The notes: generated by a model not told the origin, from the letters alone. Numbered from the stretch's first letter, positions 33,903 through 43,124 are shown. The stretch: 64,000 nt of DNA from Pseudomonas furukawaii (GCF_002355475.1 NZ_AP014862.1:5084001-5148000); one strand, 5' to 3'. Numbers and translations: made by a program.

Positions 33903-34547
33903 CTTACTGTCGACGCTGCAATGCTCATAAAAAAGGTTCTTCACGGATTACCGGGGAAGGGACTTGCTCAAGCCGGATTGTCGAACCGGCGTCAGGTTTT
34001 GTGGGGGCTCGGCTCATTTCCGCGCAGGCTGCGAGTTTCTGTTTCGCCCTCCCGGGCGAGTCCCTTTCTCAATCGCCGAAAGGAACCAAAGGGCTTGCCC
34101 CTGCATCCAGGTTTGGCTGCGCCAAACTTCCCTCGCTGCATCGTCGCTCCGGGGGCACGGCGCGAGGGGCCATCCATGGCCCCACACGCCTCTCGCGGCA
34201 TCCATGCCGCTCGTCCTCCTGCACGACGACTCCGCTCGGCCTCCTGACGGGGCACTTCGCGCGGCGTCATATTCTTCGCCTGGTTTCAGATCGGTTTGGG
34301 CAGCAGGATGACTTGTCCCCTGCCGGCGCGAGTCACCCCTCTCCTCTTCTGGGAGAGGGGCGGGGGAGAGGGCGGTATCCGCAGACTGGGAGTGGGTCAG
34401 GGCACCACGCAAAATCGCCAATCCAGTGTGAACAGGATTTCCCCGATAATCCGCGATGAACCATAAAAAAGGCGGCCTAAGGCCGCCTCGCAAGGGTGCG
34501 TCGCAATCACAGTAGAGGGACACGCACATCCCTGTGCGTGTGGGTCA
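33872..34547. other. 676-nt noncoding gap, probable intergenic repeat material
   Basis: After the fourth-copy relic comes sequence open in several frames but without ribosome-binding sites or family similarity. It includes a segment from about 34036 to 34240 (CGGGCGAGTCCCTTTCTCAA onward) of a type I recall recurring between genes in pseudomonads and often misannotated as hypothetical proteins. A palindromic piece CTCTCCTCTTCTGGGAGAGG lies near 34340. It ends with the terminator of the DUF1329 gene. It marks the right edge of the T6SS cassette. Confidence 0.5.
34465..34487 (-). terminator. Intrinsic terminator after the DUF1329 gene
   Basis: Minus strand: GGCGGCC-TTA-GGCCGCC followed by T6, 61 nt beyond the stop of the DUF1329 gene. 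Confidence 0.88.
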
Positions 34548-35921
34548 TCAGCGCACGCCGGCGTTACGCAGCGCCGCCGGGGTGTATTCGGCGGCCTTGC
34601 CGACGAAGCCGAACTCGAAGCTGTGCTTCTCCTCGTTCTTCATGCCCAGGGCCAGGTAGCGGCCGGCGATGACGTCGTAGAGCGCTTCCAGGGTGTAGGC
34701 CGGGACCTGCTGGTGGTAGTAGAACTGGGCATGGCCCTCGGCGACGCGCCAGAGCTGGCCGCGACCGTCGTAGTGGTCCACCAGGGCCACCTGCCAGCTG
34801 TCCTCGTCGATGTACATGTGGCGCTTGGCGTAGATGTGCCGCTCACCCGGCTTGACCGTGGCCACCACTTCCCAGACCCGGTGCAGCTCGTAGCGGGTCA
34901 GGTCCTGGTTGATATGGCCGGCCTTGATCACGTCGTCGTACTTGAGGGACGGCGAGTCCAGCTTGTAGCTGTTGTAGGGGATGTACATCTCCTTCTTGCC
35001 GACGAGCTTCCAGTCGTAGCGGTCCGGCGCGCCGGAGAACATGTCGAAGTTGTCCGAGGTGCGCAGGCCGTCGGCGGCGGTGCCCGGGCCGTCGTAGGCG
35101 ACCTGCGGGGCGCGACGCACGCGGCGCTGGCCGGCGTTGTAGATCCACGCCAGGCGGGGTTCCTTCACCTGGTCCAGGGTTTCGTGCACCAGCAGCACGT
35201 TGCCCGCCAGGCGCGACGGGGCGGTCACCTGCTGCTTGAAGTAGAGCAGCACGTTCTCGCCCTTGGAGGCTGGCAGGTCGCGCATCTCCTGGGGCACCGC
35301 CACTTCCTCCTCGAAGCGGATCGGCGTGTAGGAGCCGTTCACCTGGGGAGTGGCCTGGGTGATGATCCGGCGCAGGTTGCCGCCACGGTAGCGGGTGATG
35401 TGGTTCCAGATGACCTCCACGCCATTCTTCGGAATGGGGAAGGCGTAGTAGCGGCTCTCGGCGAAGTGGGCCAGGCCGTTGCCGCCGTTGATGGGCTGCA
35501 CCTTGAGCGCGCTCTGCTTCGCCGCCTCGGCCACCGCCGGCGGTACGGCGACGGTGCGGTGGGTCGGGTACACGGGAATCCGGTAGCTCTCCGGGTAGCG
35601 TTTGAACATCGCCACCTGGCCGTCGGAGAGCTTGTCCTTGTACTGGTCGAGGTTCTGGGCCGTGATGGTGAACAGCGGCTGCTCGCTGGCGAACGGATCG
35701 GCGAGGAAGCCCTTGGCATCCACGGCGCCGGCCTCCTTGCCGATACCCCCGGTCCATTCGGGAATGCTGCCGTCGGCGTTGCCGGCCTTCTCGGCGCCCA
35801 GCGGGGTCAGGGTGGCGCCGAGCTGGGCGGCTTCGTCGGCGCTCACGGCGGCCATCACCTGGGTGGCCAGCAGGCTGAGGACCAGGGCGGTGCTTTGCAG
35901 GATCGTCTTGCGCATGGTCAT
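34548..35921 (-). CDS. DUF1329 outer-membrane/periplasmic lipid-associated protein
   Basis: 457 residues with a signal peptide (MTMRKTILQSTALVLSLLATQVMA). The DUF1329 domain covers nearly all the rest (LGATLTPLGAEKAGNADGSI; PEWTGG; WIYNAGQRRVRRAPQVAYD; GKKEMYIPYNSY). DUF1329 proteins resemble LolB/LppX-type lipid-binding folds and are nearly always encoded next to DUF1302. Together they are suspected to handle hydrophobic compounds at the outer membrane, often with RND exporters (family context). It follows DUF1302 after 8 nt, so they are one operon. SD GAGG lies 8 nt before the ATG. Confidence 0.87.
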   Translation of the reverse strand: MTMRKTILQSTALVLSLLATQVMAAVSADEAAQLGATLTPLGAEKAGNADGSIPEWTGGIGKEAGAVDAKGFLADPFASEQPLFTITAQNLDQYKDKLSDGQVAMFKRYPESYRIPVYPTHRTVAVPPAVAEAAKQSALKVQPINGGNGLAHFAESRYYAFPIPKNGVEVIWNHITRYRGGNLRRIITQATPQVNGSYTPIRFEEEVAVPQEMRDLPASKGENVLLYFKQQVTAPSRLAGNVLLVHETLDQVKEPRLAWIYNAGQRRVRRAPQVAYDGPGTAADGLRTSDNFDMFSGAPDRYDWKLVGKKEMYIPYNSYKLDSPSLKYDDVIKAGHINQDLTRYELHRVWEVVATVKPGERHIYAKRHMYIDEDSWQVALVDHYDGRGQLWRVAEGHAQFYYHQQVPAYTLEALYDVIAGRYLALGMKNEEKHSFEFGFVGKAAEYTPAALRNAGVR

Positions 35922-35929
35922 GTCGTCCC

Positions 35930-37726
35930 TCAGAAGTTGACGCCGAAGCTGACGGCGAGGAAGTCGCGGTCCACCAGGGTGTTGTAATGGCCACCGAAGA
36001 AGTCGGTGTAACTCAGGCTGGCCGTGTAGGTGTTCTGGTAGTCGGCGTCGACGCCGATGCTCAGGGCCTTGGCGCCTTCGTTGAACAGGCCGTTGGGGCC
36101 GAAGCCGTCCACGTCGTGGGACCAGGCCAGGTTGGGCCGCAGGTTGATGCCGGCGATGGCGTTGCCGTAATCCAGCACGGCGCGGGCACGGTAGCCCCAG
36201 GAGGTGCTGGTGACGAAGCCGTGGGTATCGCCACCGAAGCCATAGGCTCCGTAGATGGAGTCCCGGCCGTAGCGCAGCTCGCGGGTCGACTCCAGGCCGC
36301 CCACATGGACCACGGCCACCTCGCCCACCAGGGTCAGGCGGTCGGCGCCCATCACCTGGTCGATGAAGTGCGTCAGGGTGGTCTGGGCCTGGGTGATTTC
36401 CTTGCGCTTGTAACCGGTGTTGTCGGCGCCCGGCGCGGTGGCGATGGGCGAAGCCAGGCCTCCGGCGATGGGGTTCAGCAGGGCCAGGGTCAGGTCGGTG
36501 GTGTTCAGCTGCACCGGTGCGTTCGGGCGGTAGCTGACCTCGCCGTTCCAGGCGGTACCGGTGGGCAGGGTGGTGGAGAAGCTCAGGCCGTAGAGCTGGA
36601 TGTCCTCGGGGTACTCCAGGTAGTACTGGCCGTTGCCCAGCAGGGTGCTCTGGGCGAGGCCCGCGCCGGAGCCCGGGACGATGCCGTTGGCGGCATTGAC
36701 GATTCCGGGGAGGGCCGCAAAGGTGGCGGCGCTGGCGGTGGTGGTGCCGACCGTGGGCGTGCGACTGTGGTAGTTGATGAAGTAGGCGCCATACTCGGTC
36801 TCGTCCCCCAGCCAGCGCATGGCCAGGCCGAACTGTCCGGTATCGCGGGCATCGCGGTCGCCGCCACGGGGAAGGATCACGCCCTCGGAGGTGACCTCGA
36901 AGCCCTGGCCGAAGGCTGCGGCGATGGGCTGCAGCGGAGCGATGGCCGGGCTGCCGACGGTGTAGCCGGTCTCGCAGCCATCGGCGGCCACATCGGAGCT
37001 GGCGAAGAAGGTGCCGCAGTTGTCCAGCACCGTCTGGTCCCATTCCAGCTGGTAGAAGGCCTCGACGCTCAGTTGATCCGTCAGGCTCTGGGACACATAG
37101 AACATGTTCACCGGGATCAGGCCTTCCTTGAGCTCGGCGCCGGGACGGCGGAAGGCGGACACGTCGATGGGGTTGATGCTGTTGATGGAGTTGCCGATGA
37201 AGGTGCTTTCGCCCCAGCTCACCACCTGTTTGCCCAGGCGCACGGAGCCCGGCAGGTCGCCGATGGCGTAGTTGTGGTAGACGAAGGCGTCCAGCAACTG
37301 GGCGCCGGAAGACTGGGAGCCTTCCTTGCGGTTGTGGTCGCTGATGGGCTTGAACAGGCGGTTTTCGTCCTTCAGTTCGAAGTCGTACCAGTACTTGCCC
37401 CGCAGGAAGACGCCGGTATCGCGGTACTTCAGCTCTAGGTCGTGGATGCCCTTGAAGATCTTCGAGAAGGTCTCGCCCTTCTTGAAGTTGAGGCGCGAGT
37501 CATCGCCGGTGGACGATTGGCCCTTGCCGCCGTTGTTGATGCCGATGAGGTCCGGATCGGCGCCGCGCATGGACCAGCTGGCCCCCACGGACAGCGAGGA
37601 GTCGAACTGCCCCTCGATCTCGCCGATGTTGAAGGTGACGGCTTGGGCCTGGGCGGCGAAGCCCAGGGCGACTGCGGTGGCCAGCGCGTGAGGCCGGAAA
37701 ACTGCGCGCATTGTTGTTCTTGTCAT
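35930..37726 (-). CDS. DUF1302 outer-membrane beta-barrel protein
   Basis: 598 residues. The signal peptide ends near AAQAQAVTF. The mature part is rich in alternating aromatic/polar strands, with GQFDSSLSVGASWSMRG near the start and LGKQVVSWGESTFIGNSINSI near the middle. It ends in F (AVSFGVNF), as in outer-membrane barrels. The start at 37726 (MTRTTMRAVFRPH) follows AGGAAAG. It is first gene of the pair with DUF1329 and divergent from the SnoaL-AraC regulator, which may control it. Confidence 0.87.
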   Translation of the reverse strand: MTRTTMRAVFRPHALATAVALGFAAQAQAVTFNIGEIEGQFDSSLSVGASWSMRGADPDLIGINNGGKGQSSTGDDSRLNFKKGETFSKIFKGIHDLELKYRDTGVFLRGKYWYDFELKDENRLFKPISDHNRKEGSQSSGAQLLDAFVYHNYAIGDLPGSVRLGKQVVSWGESTFIGNSINSINPIDVSAFRRPGAELKEGLIPVNMFYVSQSLTDQLSVEAFYQLEWDQTVLDNCGTFFASSDVAADGCETGYTVGSPAIAPLQPIAAAFGQGFEVTSEGVILPRGGDRDARDTGQFGLAMRWLGDETEYGAYFINYHSRTPTVGTTTASAATFAALPGIVNAANGIVPGSGAGLAQSTLLGNGQYYLEYPEDIQLYGLSFSTTLPTGTAWNGEVSYRPNAPVQLNTTDLTLALLNPIAGGLASPIATAPGADNTGYKRKEITQAQTTLTHFIDQVMGADRLTLVGEVAVVHVGGLESTRELRYGRDSIYGAYGFGGDTHGFVTSTSWGYRARAVLDYGNAIAGINLRPNLAWSHDVDGFGPNGLFNEGAKALSIGVDADYQNTYTASLSYTDFFGGHYNTLVDRDFLAVSFGVNF

Positions 37727-37980
37727 GCGGCTTTCCTGGTGGGTGAAGGAGGACCCCACCCTAACCAGTCACCCGCGCAGGCGATAAGCGCACCAAGGAG
37801 GGATTCATCCTGTCGCCCGAAAGAGTGAATCACCGCTCTGCGTCGCCCTCCCCCGGCCCATCATGGGCGGCCTGCATGGGCCATCATGCCCTCCATGGAT
37901 GGAACCTTTGCCCTGCCCTACCCGCAGCTCTGCGGCTGAGGCATGCTGCTCGGGTTCCGTAGGCCCGATTCCCCACCACC

Positions 37981-38766
37981 ATGCACGACGACCGCCCCGA
38001 CCCGCAGACCGCCGCCACCCGCGAAGTGGTGATGCGTTACCACTTCAGTTGGAAAGCCCGCGACATCGAGGCGGTACTCGCCCTCTACCACCCCGAGGTG
38101 CAGTACAACGACTTCTTCCAGAACCGCAGCATGGGCCGCGACGCCCTGCGGGAGTACCTGCTGGCCACGATGCCCAGCGGACCGGAGGACTTCCTCGAGC
38201 ACAATGACCGCATCCGGGTGGATGGCGACACGGCCTTCATCCAGTACGCCATCAGCGTCGCTGGCGGTGGCACCTTCCGCGCCAGCGAGGCCATCACCGT
38301 GCGTGACGGACTGATCTGGCGCATCAACGAATACGCCCTGCTGGTACAACCCCCGGCCCAGCCCGGCAAGCCGGCTTCGCAACGGCCGGCAGCCAGCCGC
38401 CTGGGCCTCTCGGCGCGGCAACTGGGTATGCTGGCGCGGGACATCGAGGAGTACTTCCAGCGTTCCCAGCCCTACCTGGACCCGGGCCTGGACCTGCACC
38501 AGGTCGCCAGCGCCACCGGCTATACCCGCAACCAGATTTCCTACCTGCTGAACCAGATGCTCGGCCAGAGCTTCTACCAGTACGTGAACCAGGCGCGCCT
38601 GCAGCACCTGCTGGGGCTGCTGGAAACCGCCCCGCCGCCGGTGCGCATCGACGAGCTGGCCTTCAGCGCCGGCTTCAACTCCCTGTCCGCCTTCTACCGC
38701 AGCTTCCGCCAGCACACGGGGCTGTCGCCCAAGGCCTACCTGAAGCAGGCGACCGCTGACCGATAG
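37981..38766 (+). CDS. SnoaL-like domain fused to an AraC-type DNA-binding domain
   Basis: 261 residues. The N-terminal NTF2/SnoaL-like fold (about 12-120, VMRYHFSWKARDIEAVLALY; DGDTAFIQYAISVAGGGTFR) is followed by a linker and a C-terminal AraC helix-turn-helix (about 165-258, LHQVASATGYTRNQISYLL; ELAFSAGFNSLSAFYRSFRQ). The usual cupin sensor of AraC regulators is replaced by a SnoaL cone, a pocket for small hydrophobic ligands. It is divergent from the DUF1302/1329 operon, the most likely target. It has the same place as the regulator PA3423 in PAO1, by memory. Confidence 0.85.
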   Translation: MHDDRPDPQTAATREVVMRYHFSWKARDIEAVLALYHPEVQYNDFFQNRSMGRDALREYLLATMPSGPEDFLEHNDRIRVDGDTAFIQYAISVAGGGTFRASEAITVRDGLIWRINEYALLVQPPAQPGKPASQRPAASRLGLSARQLGMLARDIEEYFQRSQPYLDPGLDLHQVASATGYTRNQISYLLNQMLGQSFYQYVNQARLQHLLGLLETAPPPVRIDELAFSAGFNSLSAFYRSFRQHTGLSPKAYLKQATADR

Positions 38767-38864
38767 GGCAGGCTCGTTTCTCCCAGCGTGCCCGCGCAGA
38801 CGACAACCCGTCCGCCAGGCTCTAGCCTTGCCCGCCACGACAACCTGCCAACGGGGACCCGCCT

Positions 38865-40271
38865 ATGCAGAACTGGCGCTCGATCAGCCTGTGGATGGAC
38901 CAGCTCGATGAAGACCTCAGGCCGCGACCCGCGCTCGCCGGCGACCTGGACCTGGATGTGGCCATCATCGGTGCCGGCTACACCGGCCTGTGGACGGCCT
39001 ACTACCTCAAGCGCCAGGCACCTGAGCTGAAGATCGCCATCCTCGAGGCCCGCTTCGCCGGTTTCGGCGCCAGCGGCCGCAACGGCGGCTGGCTGATGGG
39101 CAACCTGCTGGGTGAAGACCGCGCCCTGGCGCCGCTGCCGGCCGCCGAGCGCAAGGCCAGCTTCGACCTGCTCCACCGCATCCCCGATGAAGTGGCGGAG
39201 GTGGTGCGGCGCGAGGACATCGACTGCCACCTGCGCAAGGCGGGCATCCTCTATTGCGCGGCGCGCTACCCGGAACAGGAGCGCCGCCTGCGCGACCAGT
39301 TGGCCGCGCTCCACGCCGAAGGACTCGACGAGGCGGACTACCGCTGGCTCGCCCCCGAGGAACTGAATGGCCAGTTGCGAATCGCCAACCCTTACGGCGG
39401 TATCCACACGCCCCACTGCGCCACCCTGCAGCCGGCACGGCTGGTGCGCGGCCTGGCCCGCGCGGTGGAACGGATGGGCGTCCAGCTGTTCGAGGACAGC
39501 CCCGTGACCCACTGGGAAGCCGGGCAGGTGCGCACGGCCCAGGGCCGGGTTCGGGCGCGCTGGGTGGTTCCGGCCATCGAAGGCTACGCGGCGAGCCTGC
39601 CGCCGCTGGGCAAGTACCAGTTACCGGTGCAGAGCCTGCTGATCGCCACCGAGCCCCTGAGCGACGCCCAATGGGCGGAAATCGGCCTGGAGCATGGCCA
39701 GGCCTTCAGCGAAAGCAGCCGCCAGGTGACCTACGCCCAGCGCACCGCCGACAACCGGCTGGCCTTCGGCGCACGCGGGGGCTACCGCTTCGGAGGCCGC
39801 CTGCGGGAAGACTTCCAGCTCAGCGTGGAGGAGATCGACCTGCGCCGTTACCTGCTGGGCGAGCTGTTCCCGCAGCTGCGCAACGTCCGCATCACCCACA
39901 GCTGGGGCGGCAACCTCGGCATGGCCCGGCGTTTTCGCCCGCACATGCTGGTGGATCGCCGGAACGGCCTGGCCCTGTCCGGCGGCTACGGCGGCGAGGG
40001 CGTGGGCGCCAGCAATCTGGGCGGGCGCACCCTGGCCGACCTGATCCTCGGCAAGGACAGCCTGCTCACCCGCCAGCCCTGGGTGCTGGGGGACGGGCCG
40101 CTGTCCCGCCTCAGCGCCTGGGAACCGGAGCCCTGCCGCTGGCTCGGCTACAACGCCATCATCCGCAGCTTCGTCCATGAGGACCGGGTGCTGGCCGATC
40201 CCCACAGCGCGCCCTGGCGTCGACGCATGGCGCTGAAGCTGGCCGACCTGATGGAAGGCCTGATGCGCTGA
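38865..40271 (+). CDS. FAD-dependent amine oxidase-type oxidoreductase (DAO family)
   Basis: 468 residues. The N-terminal dinucleotide motif VAIIGAGYTGLWTAYYL lies at about 31-47, followed by GFGASGRNGGWLMG, the signature of the gamma-glutamylputrescine oxidase/OrdL branch of DAO flavoproteins. The C-terminal FAD contact is GLALSGGYGGEGVGASNLGG. The substrate is probably an amine or N-substituted amino acid, not determinable here. A cupin gene follows after 46 nt, probably the same operon. Confidence 0.87.
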   Translation: MQNWRSISLWMDQLDEDLRPRPALAGDLDLDVAIIGAGYTGLWTAYYLKRQAPELKIAILEARFAGFGASGRNGGWLMGNLLGEDRALAPLPAAERKASFDLLHRIPDEVAEVVRREDIDCHLRKAGILYCAARYPEQERRLRDQLAALHAEGLDEADYRWLAPEELNGQLRIANPYGGIHTPHCATLQPARLVRGLARAVERMGVQLFEDSPVTHWEAGQVRTAQGRVRARWVVPAIEGYAASLPPLGKYQLPVQSLLIATEPLSDAQWAEIGLEHGQAFSESSRQVTYAQRTADNRLAFGARGGYRFGGRLREDFQLSVEEIDLRRYLLGELFPQLRNVRITHSWGGNLGMARRFRPHMLVDRRNGLALSGGYGGEGVGASNLGGRTLADLILGKDSLLTRQPWVLGDGPLSRLSAWEPEPCRWLGYNAIIRSFVHEDRVLADPHSAPWRRRMALKLADLMEGLMR

Positions 40272-40317
40272 ACCCGGCGCGACTTATCCACAACCCCGAC
40301 CTCGGAGCCCCTGTCCC

Positions 40318-40662
40318 ATGAAAGCCACCCTGCTGCAGAACACCCACGACATGCCGCTGTCGGAGCCGAGCCCGGTAGCGGTCCCGGTGGGCGAGCCGGT
40401 CCCTCACACCCGCGTGCATTCGGTCGAACGCAGCGACAGCGTGGAAACCGGCGTCTGGGAATGCAGCCCCGGCCGCTTCCGCCGGCAGATCGTCGAGCAG
40501 GAGTTCTGCCACTTCACCCACGGCCGCTGCACCTTCACCCCCGATGGCGGCGACTCCATCGAGATCAAGGCGGGCGACGCCCTGCTGCTGCCGGCCAACA
40601 GCCTGGGTATCTGGGATGTACAGGAAACCCTGCGCAAGACCTACGTGATCATCAGCCGCTGA
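40318..40662 (+). CDS. Cupin-domain protein (DUF861/EutQ-like)
   Basis: 114 residues forming a single RmlC-type cupin: TGVWECSPGRFRRQIVEQEF, CHFTHGRCTFTPDGGD, KAGDALLLPANSLGIWDV. Such proteins often accompany DAO flavoproteins in amine or ureide catabolism. The metal ligands are incomplete (one His visible), so it may be structural or regulatory. ATG start follows GGAGCC. Confidence 0.83.
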   Translation: MKATLLQNTHDMPLSEPSPVAVPVGEPVPHTRVHSVERSDSVETGVWECSPGRFRRQIVEQEFCHFTHGRCTFTPDGGDSIEIKAGDALLLPANSLGIWDVQETLRKTYVIISR

Positions 40663-40674
40663 GCCGGGCATGCA

Positions 40675-40699
40675 AAAGGCCGGCATCGCTGCCGGCCTT
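40675..40699. terminator. Bidirectional terminator between cupin and SDR genes
   Basis: 9-bp stem AAGGCCGGC / GCCGGCCTT with a 6-nt loop. It is 12 nt after the cupin stop and, on the minus strand, followed by TTTTG beyond the SDR gene. The genes converge here. Confidence 0.75.
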
Positions 40700-40746
40700 C
40701 AACAAGGTGCGTCCCGTGCTCAGCCCGATGGCGGAGCCAGGCGGGA

Positions 40747-41658
40747 TCAGAGGGCGTACTTCTGCAGGTTGGCCATCATTTCCTTGAGCGCCTCGACGTT
40801 GTCCGCCGGGTGTGCGGCGCCTTCGAAGTCGCAGATCTGCTGCCAGTGGGCCGCCACGTCCTCGACGCTGAACCCCTCGCGCGGGTCGAAGCCGGCGCCC
40901 AGGCTGCGCTCCCAGCGCACCTTGCCAATCCAGCCGCCGCCCACTTCGAAGAGGCCGGAGGTTTCCTGGCACTGCTCGCTGCCGAGGAACACCACCAGCG
41001 GGCTGACCAGTTCGGGCTTGAGCTGCTCGAACACCTGGGGCGGGATCAGTCCTTCGGTCATGCGGGTGCCGCCGGTGGGGGCGATGGCGTTGACCAGGAT
41101 GTTGTTCTTGCGGCCCTCGAGGGCCAGGGTGCGGGTCAGGCCGTAGAGACCGAGCTTGGCCATGCCGTAGTTGGACTGGCCGAAGTTGCCGTAGATGCCC
41201 GAGGTGGACGAGGTGAAGATCACCCGGCCATAGCCCTGCTCGCGCAGGTGCGGCCAGGCGGCGCGGGTGACCTTGTAGGCGCCTTCGACGTGGACCTTGT
41301 AGACCAGGTCCCAGTCGGCGTCTTCCATCTTGTGGAAGGTCTTGTCGCGCAGGATGCCGGCATTGTTCACCACCACGTCGACGCGGCCGAAGTGGTCCAG
41401 TGCGGCTTGCACGATCCTGTCGCCGTCGGTCACCGAGTCATGGCTCGCCACGGCGGTGCCACCGGCCTCGCGGATTTCCGCCACCACCCGGTCAGCCGCC
41501 GAGGCGTTGGCCCCTTCGCCGTGGGTGCTGCCGCCCAGGTCGTTGACCACCACCCTGGCGCCGTGACGGGCGAACAACAGGGCATGGGCGCGGCCGAGGC
41601 CACCGCCAGCACCGGTGACAATGACGACTTTGTCTTCGAAACGGATTGCATCGCTCAT
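40747..41658 (-). CDS. SDR-family oxidoreductase (MFE-2/hydroxyacyl-CoA dehydrogenase-like)
   Basis: 303 residues. TGAGGGLGRAHALLFARHGA, NDLGGSTHGEG and [16 protein letters not shown] match the SDR domain of peroxisomal multifunctional enzyme type 2. The catalytic FTSSTSGIYG and NYGMAK give Ser, Tyr and Lys. The C-terminal extension (about 235-303) is also seen in this subfamily. It probably oxidises a 3-hydroxyacyl-CoA; no beta-oxidation partners lie adjacent. The start MSDAIRFEDK was chosen over the longer frame to 41721 by domain limits and AGGAGCCCAGCC. Confidence 0.86.
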   Translation of the reverse strand: MSDAIRFEDKVVIVTGAGGGLGRAHALLFARHGARVVVNDLGGSTHGEGANASAADRVVAEIREAGGTAVASHDSVTDGDRIVQAALDHFGRVDVVVNNAGILRDKTFHKMEDADWDLVYKVHVEGAYKVTRAAWPHLREQGYGRVIFTSSTSGIYGNFGQSNYGMAKLGLYGLTRTLALEGRKNNILVNAIAPTGGTRMTEGLIPPQVFEQLKPELVSPLVVFLGSEQCQETSGLFEVGGGWIGKVRWERSLGAGFDPREGFSVEDVAAHWQQICDFEGAAHPADNVEALKEMMANLQKYAL

Positions 41659-41761
41659 GGCTGGGCTCCTTGGCAGGTCGGGGTATCGGCCGAGTCTCCG
41701 GCAGCCGGTCCCGCCCCACAAGAATGCGAGCCGCCATGAATGGTGCCCGATAAGGGCGACG

Positions 41762-42013
41762 CTACTTGATCGGGATGAACAGGCATCCCTGGGGCCGCAG
41801 CTTGAACAGCCACCAGGTGTAGCTGTGGCAGAGCAGCGCCAGCGCCGCCGAGAGGAACAGGCAGGCCGTGGCCCCCAACCAGCTCCAGAGCTCGGCGCCG
41901 TAGAGCATGGTGTAGCCGATCAGGCTGATGCCGGCCACCAGCAGCAGGCCGGCCAGGGGCGGCCCGAGGGTGCGGATGACGGGATAGAGGAACACCAGGA
42001 AACGGAACAGCAT
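41762..42013 (-). CDS. Small membrane protein, unknown
   Basis: 83 residues with two clear helices (VIRTLGPPLAGLLLVAGISLIGYTML; WSWLGATACLFLSAALALLCH). I do not recognise a family. The good start, the length of the helices and the lack of overlap with neighbours support a real gene. Confidence 0.65.
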   Translation of the reverse strand: MLFRFLVFLYPVIRTLGPPLAGLLLVAGISLIGYTMLYGAELWSWLGATACLFLSAALALLCHSYTWWLFKLRPQGCLFIPIK

Positions 42014-42225
42014 GGCCAGGCCTCCCAGGCACCGGGCAGGACCCTGCCCGGCTGATGGACGAAGCCCGGAATGCTAGAGCCGTCCCCCAGTGATTTGGAT
42101 ACGGACGAATCCGATTCTGCTCTGGATCAGGCTCGTATTTCCGTGAGTTCTGGCTGGAGGCCCGAATTATTGTGCCCCTCTAGCCGGCAGGAGGTCCGCC
42201 AGGGGGTTGTCCTGGCCAGTGGAGG

Positions 42226-43008
42226 TCATTGCGCGTAGCCGGGCATCTGCTGGTCCAGCTTGCGCAGCAGTGCCGGCCAGGGCAGCGCACCGCCCATGCC
42301 CTGGGAGGTCTTCATCACGCCCGCGATCATGGCGCTGGCGCCGTCGAGGATCGGCTGCGGGATGTGGATGAGTTCGCCGCCGCCGGCCTGGGCCATGACC
42401 TGGATCTCGCAGGCACGCTGCAGGGTGAACATGCCGAGGAAGGCGTCGGCGATGCTGCCGAAGGCGGTGAGCAGGCCGTGGTTGGGGAGGATCATGAAAT
42501 TGGCCTGGCCGAGGTCGGCCTGCAGCCGCGCCTTCTCCTCATGGTGCAGGGCCACGCCTTCGTAGCCGTGGTAGGCCAGGCTGGCGAGGACGAACAGCGA
42601 CTGTTGCGACAGCGGCAGCAGGCCGCTCTTCTGCGCCGACACGGCGATGCCCGCCGGGGTGTGGATATGCAGCACGCAGCCCACATCCGGGCGCACTTCG
42701 TGCACAGCGCTGTGGATGGTGTAGCCGGCCGGGTTGATGTCGTAGGGGCTGTCCATGAGCTTGTTGCCGGCCAGGTCGATCTTCACCAGGCTGGAGGCGG
42801 TGATCTCGTGGAACATCAGCCCGTAGGGATTGATCAGGAAGTCCTCGGTACCCGGCACCTTGGCCGAGATGTGGGTGAAGATCAGGTCGTCCCAGCCGTA
42901 GAGGGCGATCAGCCGGTAGCAGGCGGCCAGGTCCACGCGGGTCTGCCATTCGGCGGCGGACACCTGGTCCTTGAGGTCGAGGGACGGAAGGGCTTGGGCG
43001 GCGGTCAT
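42226..43008 (-). CDS. Class II aldolase/adducin family protein
   Basis: 260 residues. The family's metal-binding histidines are seen in VLHIHTPAGIAV and in NHGLLTAFG, and there is THISAKVPGTEDFLINPYG near the N-terminus. Members include sugar-phosphate aldolases and decarboxylases. The adducin-like, kinase-free context gives no substrate. Start MTAAQALPSLDL; no partner gene in the same direction is close enough to define a pathway. Confidence 0.85.
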   Translation of the reverse strand: MTAAQALPSLDLKDQVSAAEWQTRVDLAACYRLIALYGWDDLIFTHISAKVPGTEDFLINPYGLMFHEITASSLVKIDLAGNKLMDSPYDINPAGYTIHSAVHEVRPDVGCVLHIHTPAGIAVSAQKSGLLPLSQQSLFVLASLAYHGYEGVALHHEEKARLQADLGQANFMILPNHGLLTAFGSIADAFLGMFTLQRACEIQVMAQAGGGELIHIPQPILDGASAMIAGVMKTSQGMGGALPWPALLRKLDQQMPGYAQ

Positions 43009-43124
43009 GGCGGATCCTCGTTGTTGTTATGGGTCCGAGGAGTCTAGCCAGGGGCCGCCTCGGCGATAGTCGCCTTGGCAGCCAGGATGATGGCCTTGCA
43101 GGTCAGAGCCGCGCCTTCGCCTCC

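Noticed and set aside
33964..34459. Several open frames of 90-170 codons in the 34-kb gap
   Set aside because: Three or more frames on both strands open over the same DNA, no ribosome-binding sites; explained better as noncoding repeat-like sequence.
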